NCBI GenBank assembly: GCA_029204225.1
Contig: CM055092.1
Coordinates: forward strand, 87,683,632 to 87,747,631
DNA from: Diphasiastrum complanatum
Lineage: Eukaryota > Streptophyta > Lycopodiopsida > Lycopodiales > Lycopodiaceae
DNA length: 64,000 nt
Direction of reading: 5' to 3'
Shown here: one piece after another, positions 1-12,415 of the stretch
Layout of the letters: the number at the start of each line of letters is the position of its first letter
Numbering within the stretch: position 1 is the stretch's first letter
The notes under the pieces: model-generated
Seen by the model: only the letters and a program-made list of their open reading frames with translations
Databases searched by the model: none
Told to the model about the DNA's origin: nothing
Program-made: the position numbers and the translations under genes

Positions 1-1601
1 AATCCTCGGCCATTATTGATCACTTGATTTTCAATTAGTTGACAGATCCCAAAATCTTCAACAAAAAGTGAAATAACTATGTTTTGGTAAATTGACTAAT
101 TACATCTCAGTAAGGTCGTTCACTTTACAAGCCAATTTTGTTTTGATCAATGACCAGCTGAATTTTATAAAATTGAAACAACTAAGATTCTTGAGTAATT
201 GGTATTTTTGAGTTGCATTCAATAGGGATCAAAACTGTGAAAACCGATTTTTCAACATTGAATTTTCAGTTTCACAATTACCAACCCATTTCAAAACATC
301 CGACGTGCATCTAATTCAAGATGCGGTGATTTATGAAAAAATTGAATTTTTCACGTAAACTGGCTAATTTAATTGAAAAATTGCTTTTCAAATGCTTTTC
401 ACCAAAATAGTATCTCTGCATGAAATTTAACTGAACAAATCACTAGAACACTCAGTACCATGTTCGGAGACATGCAAAGTGACTCAAAAATGACTTTTTC
501 ACAATGGATATGCACGATACTACTTCATTCACTGGCAATTGCAACATTTCAGAAATTTAGCAAATTTTGAACTAAAAATTGCCAAAATTGTCGATGATCA
601 TAACTTTGGCTATAGAGCACCAAATTGGTTGTTGTAAAGCATAGTACAATGGGAGAGTATGTTACCAAGAATCTTGCCACATCACCTTGCCACTTGGACC
701 TCATACATGTGAGCTGGAATGAACTGAAATTCTAGTTAGAGGGTGCCCTTTTTCTAGCATGAATTCTCAAAAATCATAACTCAGCCTTACATGCTATCAA
801 TAAGAGGTTACAAGAAACCTAATAAGCTTTCATTTGCTTATATCAAGTCCACCAAGCATCCATAGGCTCATATCCACCAAAAATTGCTTCTAAGGAGGGT
901 GCCACAGTTACTCATGCTAAAAAATCTACACTGATTTTTGACTTTTTAGACTCTTAACAGTGACCATTGCCTAGGAAAGTTGTTCACTACCTTTGGAAAG
1001 CTTCAATAAACCATTAAGAACGTACATGCAAAGTTTTATACTAATATATTGAGGAAAACTTTTGAAATAGTGAAAAAAAAAAAAACCATGTTTTTAGACC
1101 AGTTTTTGACTTTTTAGGCATGTTTTGATGGATCAAATCCACATGCAAGTGCAATAAGGCCCTATCTACTAAAGTTTACCAAAAGTATGAAATATTCTAA
1201 TTATGATCAATATTGATTCTTACAAGTCTATTCTAGCCGAAATCATCGAATTTTGACCAAAATACCGTCTCGATCTGATATTGACCATATAACCAACATG
1301 CAATCATTACAACCTATCATAATGACTAAAAAATAGCAAGTAAAATTCTAAAAACAATTTACATACAATATATTCAATGCATTTCAAGCTACAACAGTGA
1401 ATTCTAGTGAAAGAAATAGTAAAAATCATAAAAATCGAACGATTTGTAGTTGTTGTTATGGAGAAAGTTCATAACACAGATCATTAAAGCAAACAAGAAT
1501 CAAAGAAGCCACTTATTGGAGGTCAATTCCACCACCAAGAAAGAAAAAACAAAAAGCAACTTCATCTTTTGATCGATGCAAAGCCAGGCTCTGTGTTAGC
1601 T
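1..1601. other. AT-rich stretch, no gene recognised
   Basis: No reading frame here resembles a known protein, and I see no RNA gene. The sequence is AT-rich with many short A and T runs. It borders the gypsy LTR that starts near 1602, so it may be older transposon sequence, but nothing visible proves that. Confidence 0.5.
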
Positions 1602-2604
1602 GATGCCATGCCCCAAGGTGTCGATGCAGAACCTCTCCACTCAAAAGGGCTTCCAGCAGAGATAAATTGGAGAGCCGAGTATGAGAGCACGAGAATTATT
1701 AGTGCTAGACAGAGATATATATTTTGTGAGCCCCATGGTAATTCCCAAAATATGGAAAACCATGTGGGAGCTAGTAACTTAGACTTTCTCGACTTAAGTT
1801 ACGTTTTTAATAAAGAGGCCTCCTATTATCATGTAAGAGGTGGAACCCAAATATTTATAGAATGGGATTCACTCAATTGTAAGAGGTGGAATCCAAATCA
1901 TGTTAGAATTGGATTCATCAGTTCATGGGTATACATAGAAGCCTCCTCCACGAGTTTCCAAGCATGTGGTATTGTATTGAAATGTTGTTGCATTGTTAAT
2001 TGGAGATCCTTCTATTTGCATTTCCATCTATGCTCCATTTTTATGCATTAAGTTCGAGTACTGATGTATGAATGTGTTTTGTTGTTGATTCTTCCCTTTT
2101 AAAATTTGGTTTTGTGATTAAGATCATGTAGATGTGTAGGGCCTTGTGGTAGATCAATACTATTTTGATCTGATATTCCTTGGTGCTTGACTTCCTAAGG
2201 AGTTTTTGTTACAAGTGTTGAGTGACAATTGTAGCAAGATTGTAGGATTCACCCATTCATGTTTTGCTTAGATTAGAGTAGTAATAATCTACAATCTGTA
2301 AGCATCAAAGAAAGAGCTGAAATAGACTGTAGAACGTAGGCATTCAAATTCTGATAGATCCAGATTGAAGTTGAGCATCCATTATCAGTAGAATCAAGAC
2401 CAGTAGGTCGTTGATGACCTAATTGACATGTGGGTACATCACTATTGCATTACCACTACACTGCAAACCATAGAAGTCTAGAAGCAAGCAGACCATGTCA
2501 GCTGCAAGCAGACCATGTCAGCTGCAAGCTGACCAGAATCTGTTAGATTGTCAGTAGGAATAAAGACAGAAAAATCATGAGAAGTGAGGAGAATAATAGC
2601 AAAC
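1602..2604 (+). repeat. 5' LTR of a Ty3/gypsy-type element (start approximate)
   Basis: The segment ends in AAACA immediately before a primer-binding-like TTGGCACC motif. It shows scattered similarity to the 3' LTR at 32376-33503, including the shared pattern of a CATGGT-AATCCC block, GGAA-ACCATGT and AACTAGTA near 1730-1775. A 160-codon reading frame at 1569-2051 lies mostly inside it and resembles no protein. The start at TGATG near 1602 is inferred from alignment with the other LTR. It belongs to the same family as the 27130-33503 element but is much diverged. Confidence 0.5.
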
Positions 2605-2620
2605 ATTGGCACCATTGCTC
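2605..2620 (+). promoter_or_regulatory. Primer-binding site of gypsy element
   Basis: TTGGCACCATTGCTCC directly follows the LTR end. Nearly the same motif (TTGGCACCGTTGCTC) follows the 5' LTR at 27889. It resembles TGGCRCC-type sites of plant Tat/Athila gypsy elements. The priming tRNA was not determined. Confidence 0.6.
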
Positions 2621-2879
2621 CTGATAATCTTCTTCCATCTTGCTTAAGAATTGTTTCAACCAACTTATTTTTTTTATTCTCAAAGCTTCTATTTGTCTGC
2701 ATGTGTTTTTGCATTCATTGTTTTTCTACCAGCATGCATTGCATCTGAAAACATCATTTGATCCACACCCGATCACAAAGGTTCTAGAAACCCACCGCCC
2801 AACCACTCTCCACCTCTCTTGCATTTTTTTCAGGGGAGGAAGACCTGTTGGTTGAACCGCCGATTAAAATTTTAAAAAA

Positions 2880-3080
2880 AAATCCCATTCTATGTGCAGC
2901 TGACGACAAGCTAGAATTGTGTCTGACGATTGCATCCAACAATGACGATTGCATCCGGCGACCAGCCTATACTGTTGAATCTGCCAAATTGCATCCGCCA
3001 GATTGTAGCCAATAGTGTTGCATCCCAGAATGCATCTAAACACATCCAACAAGCTACTACTCAGATCCGACAAACCATAT
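2880..3080 (+). repeat. Degenerate GCATCC-rich leader before gag
   Basis: The motifs GATTGCATCC and GCATC recur irregularly (near 2929, 2947, 2990, 3020 and 3032) between the primer site and the gag start at 3179. The array is weak. It occupies the same position as the larger arrays upstream of the related gag copies near 30188 and 61527. Confidence 0.45.
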
Positions 3081-3178
3081 TTTATAAAATTCCTATTGGA
3101 AATCTCATTATATTCTAAGGTACTATCAATCACATACTTCAAACAAAAAAAAAAACGAGTTGAATCCAATCAGTTCTC

Positions 3179-4392
3179 ATGGCCAACTTACTAGGAGTTA
3201 TTGATGAGTTCACACCAACTAATCATCCAAATGATGAGAACAAGCCTTACCATCTTAGATCTCAAGTAAATCAAGATCCTAGACCATCCAGATGGACACA
3301 TAATCTTGACGATCAACCTGTTCAACATGCTCACCATACTGCACAATCCGACAAACGAACACCCCGATTAGAATTACCAAAGTTTGACAGTAATGTGGAC
3401 CCTCATAGATTTTTACAAGTCTTTGAGAATGCATGCGAAGTATATGGAGAATATACTGACAATGCAAAAGTCCTACTATTTTCAATGACCATGGTAGACA
3501 AAGCACGAGAGTGGTTTTTAACCTCGATCATGACAATCAACAAGATTGGTTAGAGCTGAAAGAGTCTTTTATTAAACGCTTCCAACCTTTTAGACTCACA
3601 GAAAGCCCATTTGTATGCCTTAGTAATATAAAAATAAAAAAAGATGGACGCGTATGTGACTATATCGAGCGCTTCAAGTGTCTTAGAAGTCAAGTCCAAG
3701 AACAACCAATTGATAAAATATTGATCATATGGTTTGGCCTTCCAAGACACATTTGGAAGAGCTTAAACCTAGCAAAGAGTATTTTACTGTTAAGTCTGCT
3801 ATGTCCAATGCCATTCGAGAAAAAGATGAAGGGTCTGATGGTAAGGACCAAAAAGAGAAAATAGCTCACCGTGTTTGCCCTGATAATCGTCCTACTGAGC
3901 CCCAAGATTCAGACCAAGTGTGGAAGTCTCTTAAAATCTTTTTAAAGTCAATTGCCAGGGCAATTGCCATCTGGTATTGCTATCCATAGGCGAGAAGATA
4001 CCTGGTGCCCACAATGTTGTGGCGCACATACCGATAATGAGTGTCCATTACACCGACCTTACGAAACGTAGCACTGTATTCTCTATGATAAGACCACTCA
4101 TACCACTTCAAGCTATAGGTATAGCTCACACAATATGTAATACTCTCGACCGCAGCAATATGCACCATGAGGACAACTACAAGCGCCATATAACCCCCGT
4201 TATATGAGTCCAGTCCAAGTCCAAAAATTGCATAGACAGCAACCACCTGCACCACAACAACGATTGGCACTCCTTGGGCCAAGAGGGTCTGCTCAGCCAA
4301 ACAGGCCAAACCAACAGGATCGACCCCAAGTTGAGGCCAATGTCGTGCAGAATACTATCTATGACACCCCAGCCTATGATGGTAATCCTATT
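3179..4392 (+). pseudogene. gag: Ty3/gypsy gag, frameshifted fragment
   Basis: Gag would build the particle core of a Ty3/gypsy retrotransposon. Reading starts at ATG 3179. The retrotransposon-gag signature LPKFDS, then RFLQVFENACEVYGE, then DKAREWF, lies at about residues 64-115. A frameshift near 3515 moves the reading to another frame (DWLELKESFIKRF, then RVCDYIERFKCL), and a further shift near 3750 continues it (LEELKPSKEYFTVKSAMSNA). A cysteine-rich CPQCCGAHTDNEC segment near 4010-4050 resembles a degenerate zinc knuckle. The sequence breaks off at about 4392, where minus-strand copia sequence begins, so protease and polymerase are absent. It is clearly non-functional. The family matches the gag at 30188 and the one at 61527. 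Confidence 0.8.
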
Positions 4393-5733
4393 TAGACTTT
4401 GCATAAGATCCACCAATCTTATTGATGCTAAAAGGGAACTTTGGAAAGTTGAGACCAATCTCCTTTTCCATTCCATCCTTTTTGTTAGCCATAACAAAAG
4501 CATCAAGCTTGAAAAGTCTACCTTGTCTATTGCCCCTAGCAACCAAGATTTCTTCCTTTTCAATGAAACAAGCTTCACCACCAAACTTTACCATGTATCC
4601 TTTTCCTATCATTTGACCAACACTTTACAAATTCTTTGAAAGTGAATGAATAAAAAGAACACCATCAAGTCTTGCTTTCCTATTAGTAGAGAGAGAAATA
4701 GGAATTGAACCAATACCTTCAATCACACACTCACCACCATTGGCCATGTAAATTGCTTTCTTGGCTCCATCATAAGTGACCAAAGAAGTAGAGAATTCCT
4801 TGTGACTAGTCATGTGTGAACTAGCTCCACTATCAATCCACCGTGAATATTTGTTAACTTCACTTGATATTTGACTTGAAGAACACATCAAAAGAGAATC
4901 ACCACCACCTAGATCCTCATCATTAGTAGTAAAGTTGATTTGCTTTCTACCTTCATGTCTTTGCTTTTTCAAACATTCATTTGCAAAATGCCCTTTGATT
5001 CCACAATAAAAGCATTTAAACTTAGACTTATCTTTCTTTTTTCCAAAAGAGGAAGTCTCACATTGATCTTGCCCTTTAGACCACTTGCCTTTGCCTTTGC
5101 CCTTAAACTTGCCTTTGATGAACATAGCCTCCTCTTCATAATGAGATGTCAATGTAGATCCACCTCCTCTTGATTGAAGCCTATACTCCTCATTCAGCAA
5201 GATCTCTTACAAATCCACAATACTTGGCAAAGTCTTTTGAATAGCAAAACTTTGAACAAGATTAGCATGATCATCCAACAAGCCATTAAATATATTTTGA
5301 ACAAGTTCTACCTCCTTAATGCTTTCATCAATACATGCTAACTCATCATTGAATGCCTTAACCCTCAAAGCAAAAGCATGAGTACTATCTTCCTTCTTTT
5401 GAAAACTTTGAAAGATTTGCCTCCTAAGAGTAAGCACTCTTGATGTAGACTTGGATTCATAAAGCTTCTTCAAAGCTTCCCAAGCCTCCAAAGATGATGT
5501 GCACTTACCAATCTCCTCGAGAAGTTCATTGATAACATTCATCTTAATCATGTGTAGAGCTTTCTTTGCTCTCTTGTCATACCTCACTTGATCTTGAGGT
5601 GCTTGAGGCCTCCCCTCCACACCCGCAACTCATTCATCTCCAATAAGGACTCCATCCTCACCTTCCAAGTAGAATAGCTGATTGAGATAAGTCTATCATT
5701 GCCTTCCAACATGAATCCACCACTTGTAGCCAT
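4388..5733 (-). pseudogene. gag-pro: Ty1/copia gag-protease (copy A), broken
   Basis: This is the 5' coding part of a copia retrotransposon read on the minus strand. The ATG is at 5733. The UBN2-type gag (LYESKSTSRVLTLRRQIFQ, later DDHANLVQSFAIQKTLPSI) is broken by a frameshift near 5625 and stops at about 5204-5206. Reading resumes in the same frame with NEEYRLQSRG, a CCHC zinc knuckle CFYCGIKGHFANEC (about 4976-5017) and the aspartic-protease motif DSGASSHM near 4825. Another break near 4620 precedes a pre-integrase segment ending at 4388. Integrase, reverse transcriptase and RNase H are missing. The left end abuts the gypsy gag fragment, so one of the two truncated the other. Confidence 0.85.
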
Positions 5734-6324
5734 GTTGCAATGACCTTATCTTCTTCTTTCAACCTGTTCCAATGCACAAAGCACTCTCTTTAATGTCAAC
5801 AAATGAACTCAAAAAGAAATCACAAAGATATGGAACCTCTCAAATCTCTTCTAGCACTTCTAACTAGAAAATCAACACATAGAATAGTGAAATCTTGATC
5901 AACCTATGATCTATTCTCAATCTAATGATTCTTGACACTTCCTAAGATTGAAACACACTCAAATGAAGTTCAGTGACCTCACAAACTAGAGATCCAATCA
6001 AAATTAGAGTTTTGACAAAATCACAAAAAAATTAAATGTCTCAAATTCTACATGCAATTTCTAAAAACTTGATATATCATCTTGAAGCCTTCAATGAGAA
6101 CTTTTTAATGCACCAAAAATCGTCTAATTCCAGTAAAACAAGTGTGAAATTGGAATTGATCAAGTATATAAACCTATATTAATTTTTGACCTACAAAAGA
6201 TCAATTCTACACATGCAAAAATACTGATTTTTGAGTAGAAATCAATCTAGCATGCTTTCGCATTGGTAACTCCTCCAAATCTTTGTTAAAGATGGATGAT
6301 CCTTTCATAACCTTAAACACAATA
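5734..6324 (-). other. Untranslated leader of copia copy A
   Basis: This AT-rich stretch lies between the gag start at 5733 and the primer site at 6325. It aligns well with the leader of copy B at 8043-8631, for example the shared AACCTATGATCTATTCTCAA block near 5903 and 8212. No reading frame is supported. Confidence 0.6.
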
Positions 6325-6336
6325 GCTCTGATACCA
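6325..6336 (-). promoter_or_regulatory. tRNA-iMet primer-binding site, copia copy A
   Basis: GCTCTGATACCA is the reverse complement of TGGTATCAGAGC, the classic initiator-Met primer site of plant copia elements. It immediately adjoins the LTR on its right. Confidence 0.85.
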
Positions 6337-6997
6337 TGTGAAGGATTTCAAATCATTGAAGATCCAATCCATGTCCCTGATCTTTGGTTACAAAAAAGAG
6401 CAAACCAACAATCCTGCCAATGTAGAAAAATCAGCATCTACATACAAAATGAGATGCAAACTCTAAGATATACTAATCAAACATGTACCAAAACATAAAA
6501 TATAGTTGATTTCCGTACAATTACAGTACCATACTATATTTCACACATGTGAAACCAAAAATAACAATAAATGATCATTCTACACACAAAATTGCAAGAT
6601 ATCATCAAGAGAGTGCACCAATGAGTAGTAGAACCCAAACAGAAACATGTATAATGATGAAATGAGAGAGAGAAGAGAGAAGAGAGAAGATGTGTCTCTC
6701 CACGAGTTACATTCTTTTATAGAGTTTCCAAACCCTATTTGGCCACTTGGCTTTCCCTCCAAAATGTAAACCCTACTATTTTTGGGTCTAGATTCAACGT
6801 ACCCAAAGTTCAAATTTGAATTTCTCTCAAACTCGACTACCAACTTTTTCACACTTTCAAAAAGTGTTTATTGAATATATTTCAAACTAATATAACTTTT
6901 AAAAGCTTATCTCTAAGTCTAAAATGAGTTTTGGCCTCATATTGACAATCTACCAGAATATGACTAAACTAGACTAAACTAGTTGAAATCTCTCACA
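6337..6997 (-). repeat. 5' LTR of copia copy A
   Basis: The segment runs from TGTGAAGG next to the primer site to CTCTCACA, giving TG...CA ends. It is similar along its length to the LTR at 8644-9276, including the shared CCCTATTTGGCCACTTGGCT block near 6733 and 9014. An AGAGAGAAGAG purine run lies at 6664-6690. Confidence 0.8.
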
Positions 6998-7285
6998 TAC
7001 ACTCCCTGTACGGCTCTGATACCAACATAGAATTTGCTTCAAATGGGAACACAGACCATGCTACACAATAACACAGACAAAAAACACTCTTCACACCAGA
7101 CTCAAGTAGCAACTGTATTTCTCAAAACCAAAATACACTGTACATATAGTTCTTCACTATGGCAACCCATGCATGGCCCAAATTGTCATTGACGGGATGT
7201 GTGCCCCGTCGACTCACCTCGTGGCAAGGCCAACTGATCCTTATCCACTGATAGGACCCATAGTACAGAACACAGTAGTTCTACT
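6998..7285 (-). repeat. Remnant of another LTR element between copia copies A and B
   Basis: A second GCTCTGATACCA primer-site motif sits at 7013-7024, only 16 bases outside the LTR of copy A. The sequence to its right differs from the LTRs of copies A and B. It is probably the LTR edge of an unrelated copia fragment. Its far boundary near 7270-7285 is uncertain. Confidence 0.4.
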
Positions 7286-8042
7286 TTAATTTTAACTCTT
7301 TGATGACACAATAGAAGCACTTGAACTTTGATCTATCCTTCTTTTTGCCATTTGAAGAAGTCTCCACTTGATCTTGCCCTTTAGACCACTTGCTTTTGCT
7401 TTTGCCCTTGAATTTTTCCTTTGTGAACATAGCCTCCTCTTGAAGTGTCGATGTAGATCCACCTCTTGCTTGAAGCCTATATTCTTCATTGATTAAGATC
7501 TCTTAAAAATCCATCAAACTTGGCAAAGTCTTTTGAATAGCAATACTTTGAACAATGTTAACATGGGAATCCAACAATCCACTAAGAATAACTTGAACAA
7601 GCTCTCCTCTCTTAATGCTCTCATCAATGCAAGCTAACTCATCATTCAATGCTTTCATCCTCAAAATAAAAGTATTTGAACTTTTTTCACTCTTTTGCAA
7701 ACAAGAAAATATTTTCCTTCTTAGAGTCAACATTCTAGAAGTAGACTTGGATTCATAAAGCTTCTTCAATGAATCCCAAGCATCCTTAGATGAAGTACTC
7801 TTACCAACCTCCTTGAGAAGCTCATTGGTAACATTCATCTTGATTATGTGTAGATCCCTTTTGGCTCTATTATCATACCTCATTTGATCGTGTTGTGTTG
7901 TTGGTCTCTCCTCCAAACCTTCAACAATATCCAAAACAACATCCATCTTAAGAAGTGATTCCATCCTCACTTTCCACAATGAATAGCTACTTGAGATAAG
8001 CCTATCATTGGCTTCCAACATGACTCCACTTGATGTTGTCAT
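7286..8042 (-). pseudogene. gag: Ty1/copia gag (copy B), truncated
   Basis: ATG at 8042 opens a 179-codon UBN2-type gag (SYSLWKVRMESLLKMD, then LYESKSTSRMLTLRRKIF) that is intact to the stop at 7503. Reading continues in the same frame past the stop with EILINEEYRLQARGG, basic linker residues and the first half of a zinc knuckle (CFYC), then ends near 7286. The stop falls at the homologous position in copy A. Zinc-knuckle residues after CFYC, protease and polymerase are lost. It belongs to the same family as copy A and diverged independently. Confidence 0.85.
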
Positions 8043-8631
8043 GTAGCAATGACCTGATCCTCTCTCTCAACCTGTTTCAATGCACAAAGCACTCCTTTTA
8101 GCAACAGAAAAAAATGTTTTCAAAGAGAAATCACAAAGATTTAAAACTATCAATTCTCTTCTAACACTTATACCAAGCAAATCAACACATAGAATCGTGA
8201 AGTCTTGATCAACCTATGATCTATTCTCAATCTAGTGACTCTTGCCACTTCCTAAGATTGAAACACACTCAAATGAAGTCCGAAAACCTCACTACCTATA
8301 GATCCAATCAAAATTAGAGTTTTGACAAAATCACAAAAAATTGAATATTTCAAGATCTACAAGCAAATGCTGAAAATTTGATTTGCAATCTATTAGCCAC
8401 CACTTAGGCATATCTAATGATCCAAAAGTCGGCCAAATCCAATATGTGAGTTCAAAATTCAGAATTGATCAAGTTTATAAACCTATATAGGATTTTGATC
8501 TACATAAGATCCAATCTACAAATGCAAGAAATTCGCTTTTAGTGTAGAATCCTCTCTAGCATGCTCTAGCCTTGATATCTTCACCAAATCAATGATGGAT
8601 ATGATTTTCTCCTTAATAATCTGAAATACAA

Positions 8632-8643
8632 GCTCTGATACCA
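8632..8643 (-). promoter_or_regulatory. tRNA-iMet primer-binding site, copia copy B
   Basis: GCTCTGATACCA, the reverse complement of TGGTATCAGAGC, adjoins the LTR on its right. Confidence 0.85.
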
Positions 8644-9276
8644 TGTAAAAGAATTTAGATCATGGATGATCCAAATCCATAAAGGATCTTTGGTTACAAA
8701 ACAAGCTACTCCACCAATCTTGCCAATTAAAAAAATCAGCATCTACACACAAAATAGATTGCTAACTCTAATAGAACTTAATTAAACATGAATCAAAACA
8801 TAAATAGAAGCTATTGTCTGTACATCATCAGTACTCTAATATATTTCACATGTGTGAGCCTGAAAATAACAAATATAGATCATTCTACACATAGAATTGC
8901 AAGATATCACAAGTATAGTGCACCAATGGATAGTAGAACCCAAGAGAACCATGTATAAGCATGAAATGAGATAGCGAAGAGAGAAGATCTACTTCTCCCT
9001 TTTATAACAGGTCCAAACCCTATTTGGCCACTTGGCTTTCCTTCCAAAATGTAAACCCTACTATTTTTGGGTCTAGATTCAATGTACCCAACATTTAAAC
9101 TTGAACCTACTCAAACTCGACTTCTTTCTTTTCCACACTTTCAAAAAGTGTCTATTCAACATGAAATTAGACTAACTAACTTTGAAAAGTCAAAATTAAT
9201 TCTAATATAAAGTTGGCCTCAATTTGTCAAATATAGAAATGTAGCAAATATGATCAAACTAGTTGAATCTTTCACA
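8644..9276 (-). repeat. 5' LTR of copia copy B
   Basis: The segment runs from TGTAAAAG to TTTCACA and is homologous to the LTR at 6337-6997. No matching second LTR of this element is seen in the window, in line with a truncated copy. Confidence 0.8.
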
Positions 9277-10080
9277 TTAGGCACATTATCAAAGCAACTT
9301 GATTCATCTATCAAAGAAGTCATAAAAGTGTTAGAAGTGGATGAGATAGTGTCTTCCCTTTGAATATCCTTGCTCATGCAAACAAGCCTTGGTGGCTGTT
9401 ACGTCCACATCCTGTATAGGATTCAATATAATCCTAGACTTGGATACACAGTACTCCAGTGCTCGAGATTATTGGTTATGCCACATCATATTGGACGAGA
9501 CCCGTAAACTAATTAATACCCTCATGAGGCCTAGACCCACTATTTGGAGTTAGTACATGGTTCAATCAAGTCAATGCATGTGTAGAGTATCAATAGCAAT
9601 GGAATTTCTTAATTGGGAAGTTTAGGCCTTGCATGACTGCATGCACAAAAAAGAGTGGTGTTGCTTTTCGTCAAATTTTTGGTGTAGATCAATTGTGATT
9701 CTCATTGAGGTGGAGAACAAAATTCCAAGTGGGTGAATTCTCCCAATTTTCATTTGCATGTCGTTAAAATCCATCTCTCTCTAATTTCTCTAGGGATTTA
9801 TGGAATATTATCCATGGAAGCCAATTTGTGATGCTTTTTTGGAGCTTTTGCTTGTGTAGCTCAAATTTTTGATAGATCTGAATTTCCCAGCAAGTGTACT
9901 TTCATTATAGGGATCATTAATGATGGGATTAATGATGCCAGTTCTTTTCATAATTTACGATTCTAGGCTATGTTTTTGGTCAAAAATTACTTGTTTTTCA
10001 TGGTTTTTTACTATAAATGGATAGTAAGAGCTGATTCAAACCAAGCACTATTGATTGCAACGTCTATTCCAAGTCAGTGC
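9277..10080. other. Intergenic or decayed transposon, nothing recognised
   Basis: No frame resembles a known protein before the reverse-transcriptase remnant that starts near 10081. The sequence may be the degraded 5' part of that copia element, but no domain is visible. Confidence 0.4.
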
Positions 10081-11055
10081 AACAATCCTTCATTATCATC
10101 ACCTTTTACGTGGATGATACGTTGCTCTTCAACAACAATACCAATCTGGTCAAGGATTCTAAGTAGATGCTGTTTTCAGAGTTCGACACGACTGATCTGA
10201 GCGAAGCCCACTTCTGTCTGGACATTCAAATCCATAGAGACAGAATGAGATGACCAAAGGTATCTTCACAATGTTCTTAACAGATACAATCTAATGAATT
10301 GTAAATTAGCTCACTCACCGATGGATCCAGGACTGCATTTGTCAAAGGACCAATGTCCCCAGACCAAGCAAGAAGAGGAGCAGATGAGAGAGTATTCGTA
10401 TTGATCGATACTTGGATCTCTCATGTAAGCAATGGTCTGTACAAGACCAGATATCTCATTTGCAGTAAGCTCACTCAACCAATATATGGGTAATCTTGGC
10501 ATTACACATTGGAAGGCTCTCATAAGAGTCATGAGGTATATTCGAGCTACCATGGACCAGTGCATCTGCTATGGAGATGTCAATAACGACAATCTTCATC
10601 AGCTCAGTGGATATTCTGATGCAAGCTGGGGAGTAGATGTAGACAATCGTAAGTCCACATCTGGATTTACATTCTTCTTCAGCGGTGGTCCTATCTCATG
10701 GAACAATCGTAAGCAAACCTCTATCGCACTTTCTTCTACAGAAGCAGAATACATTGTTGTTTCTCAATCTATTAAGGAAGCGTTTTGGTTGAGAAATTTA
10801 CTGTCAGACGTTAACTTTATTCTGTGATAATCAGAGTGCTATTGCCTTATCGACCAACCCTAGATTTCACTCTAGGAGTAAGCACATTGAAATCAGATAT
10901 CGCTACATCAGGGGCAAGGTTCTCAACAAGCTTAACGTACTGTAGAACGCAGGACATGGTTGCAGATATATTCACGAAGGCATTAAGTGTTAATGCACAC
11001 AACAATTTTTGTGCATTGCTTAGTCTGAAGATCAAGGCATTCACGGATCCAGATT
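10081..11055 (+). pseudogene. pol: Ty1/copia reverse transcriptase/RNase H 3' part, broken
   Basis: The reverse-transcriptase active-site motif FYVDD lies near 10107-10121, followed by an in-frame stop and a frameshift. From 10432 to 10827 the frame gives CTRPDISFAVSSLNQYMG and the RNase H core (SDASWG, RKSTSGF, SSTEAEY). After another shift near 10820 the C-terminal block (CDNQSA, then [11 protein letters not shown], then VADIFTKALS) can be followed to about 11055. These blocks are in the standard order of a copia Pol end. The upstream Pol, protease and gag are not recognisable. Confidence 0.85.
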
Positions 11056-11064
11056 AAGGGGGGG
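11056..11064 (+). promoter_or_regulatory. Polypurine tract
   Basis: AAGGGGGGG lies directly after the RNase H end and directly before a TGTTGGATTT LTR start, the normal position of the plus-strand primer. Confidence 0.75.
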
Positions 11065-11817
11065 TGTTGGATTTATCTCCTCTATTCTCCTAAATCCTAT
11101 TTTAATCTGCTTGCATTCATGCTGCATTTTTTATTCATGTTGTCACACAGTCTGCATATTTACATGTAAAATAAGACAAACGAATAAAACGCGACTGTCT
11201 GCATAAATACAAGTAAATTTCCACAAGCGAAAAAGGCAAAAAATGCAACACTGTGTTTTTACACGTGATTGGTGATAGGCGAAAAAGGTGACACTGCTTT
11301 ACAAAATGCCGAAGGTGCCCTAGGAAAAGCGAAGGCACCCTATAAATCAAATCCTAAGGCATTTCGTTAGAGTGTCGCATTTTTCGCATCTTCACCAACG
11401 TTCATTTCAGCGAAGGCTAACATCGCGGCCTTCTCACGCCCATCCCATGCAACTGTGCAATCAGATTTGACAACGACAGCAGCCACCCACGATCTCCTAC
11501 AAACAACACATCCACTTTGTACTTTCTTTATCTGCACACTTGTAAATTAATGTATATATGCTGGATACCATCTGTGTATCCAAGAAGAGAAAGAGTGTGA
11601 AAATAATAGCATCAAAAACTTATCAAAGATACTAGATGAAGTAGATGCCCTCGCGCATCGATTCTTTTATTGTCAGTAACAGGTTCATTCCTTTCACAGA
11701 TTGGATTAGCTTTGTAGAGCATGCGGGTTCGTCCGCTATTGTCTTGTGCTCTACCGCTTATTGACATGTATATTTCGCTATACTTAATTTGATAACAGCT
11801 CTTTTGTTCTACGTTCA
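11065..11817 (+). repeat. 3' LTR of the copia element (right end approximate)
   Basis: The LTR starts TGTTGGATTTATCTCC after the polypurine tract. The end is placed at TTCA near 11817, before GC-rich sequence. The first 40 bases match those after the polypurine tract at 49276, so both belong to one family. Confidence 0.55.
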
Positions 11818-12415
11818 AATTTGTGTCCTGGCGCCCGCCTTGGCATGCCAGCGCCCCGGAGACTAGGGTCGGTCACACATTTGAAGTGTAACCTTCTCAG
11901 ATTTATTAATAAAGTGGGATTTTTCTCAAACTGACTCTGATTACCTTCTGGATTTCAGTGTTTGGTAAAAGCGCCAGTTGTAAGGCCGCTTCAAACTTTT
12001 TGATCTGGCACATAGTTGAGGGTCGTATCCCGGGACGCTAGCGGTATGCCGTCGGGACCATTCGGTCCGTGGCACCAGCGGTATGCTGTCGGGACCATTC
12101 GGTCCAGGAATTGGTTGTCTTCATATCTGTCGCCCCTTGTGGTTCAAAGTGTTCCTTGCATAAACGTGAATGAGTTAAGCTCTTGGGGAACGGGCTCTAA
12201 CCTATCGGCTGAGTTGGATGGCTTGCTTGGGTGGAAGTTACCTGTTTATGGCTGTCCAGTCTGGCGTGGCGCCAGGTTGGCTTCCAATGCTCGTGACGAA
12301 GCTTTGAGTTGGTTAAGTCTGATGTAAGTTAGACGACTTGCTTGGTATTGATGTTACTCGTTTGTAACGAAGCTTCGAGTTGGTTAAGTCTAATGTATGT
12401 CGGGCTGTTGGCCTG
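11818..12415. repeat. GC-richer stretch with short direct repeats
   Basis: Two roughly 35-base direct repeats share AGCGGTATGC and TCGGGACCATTCGGTCC (about 12040-12064 and 12077-12104). Another pair shares GAGTTGGTTAAGTCT (about 12305 and 12377). No known protein is recognised in the reading frames here. The composition is richer in G+C than the surroundings. Confidence 0.5.

Noticed and set aside
1569-2051. 160-codon open frame
   Set aside because: It lies mostly in the proposed gypsy LTR and resembles no protein.
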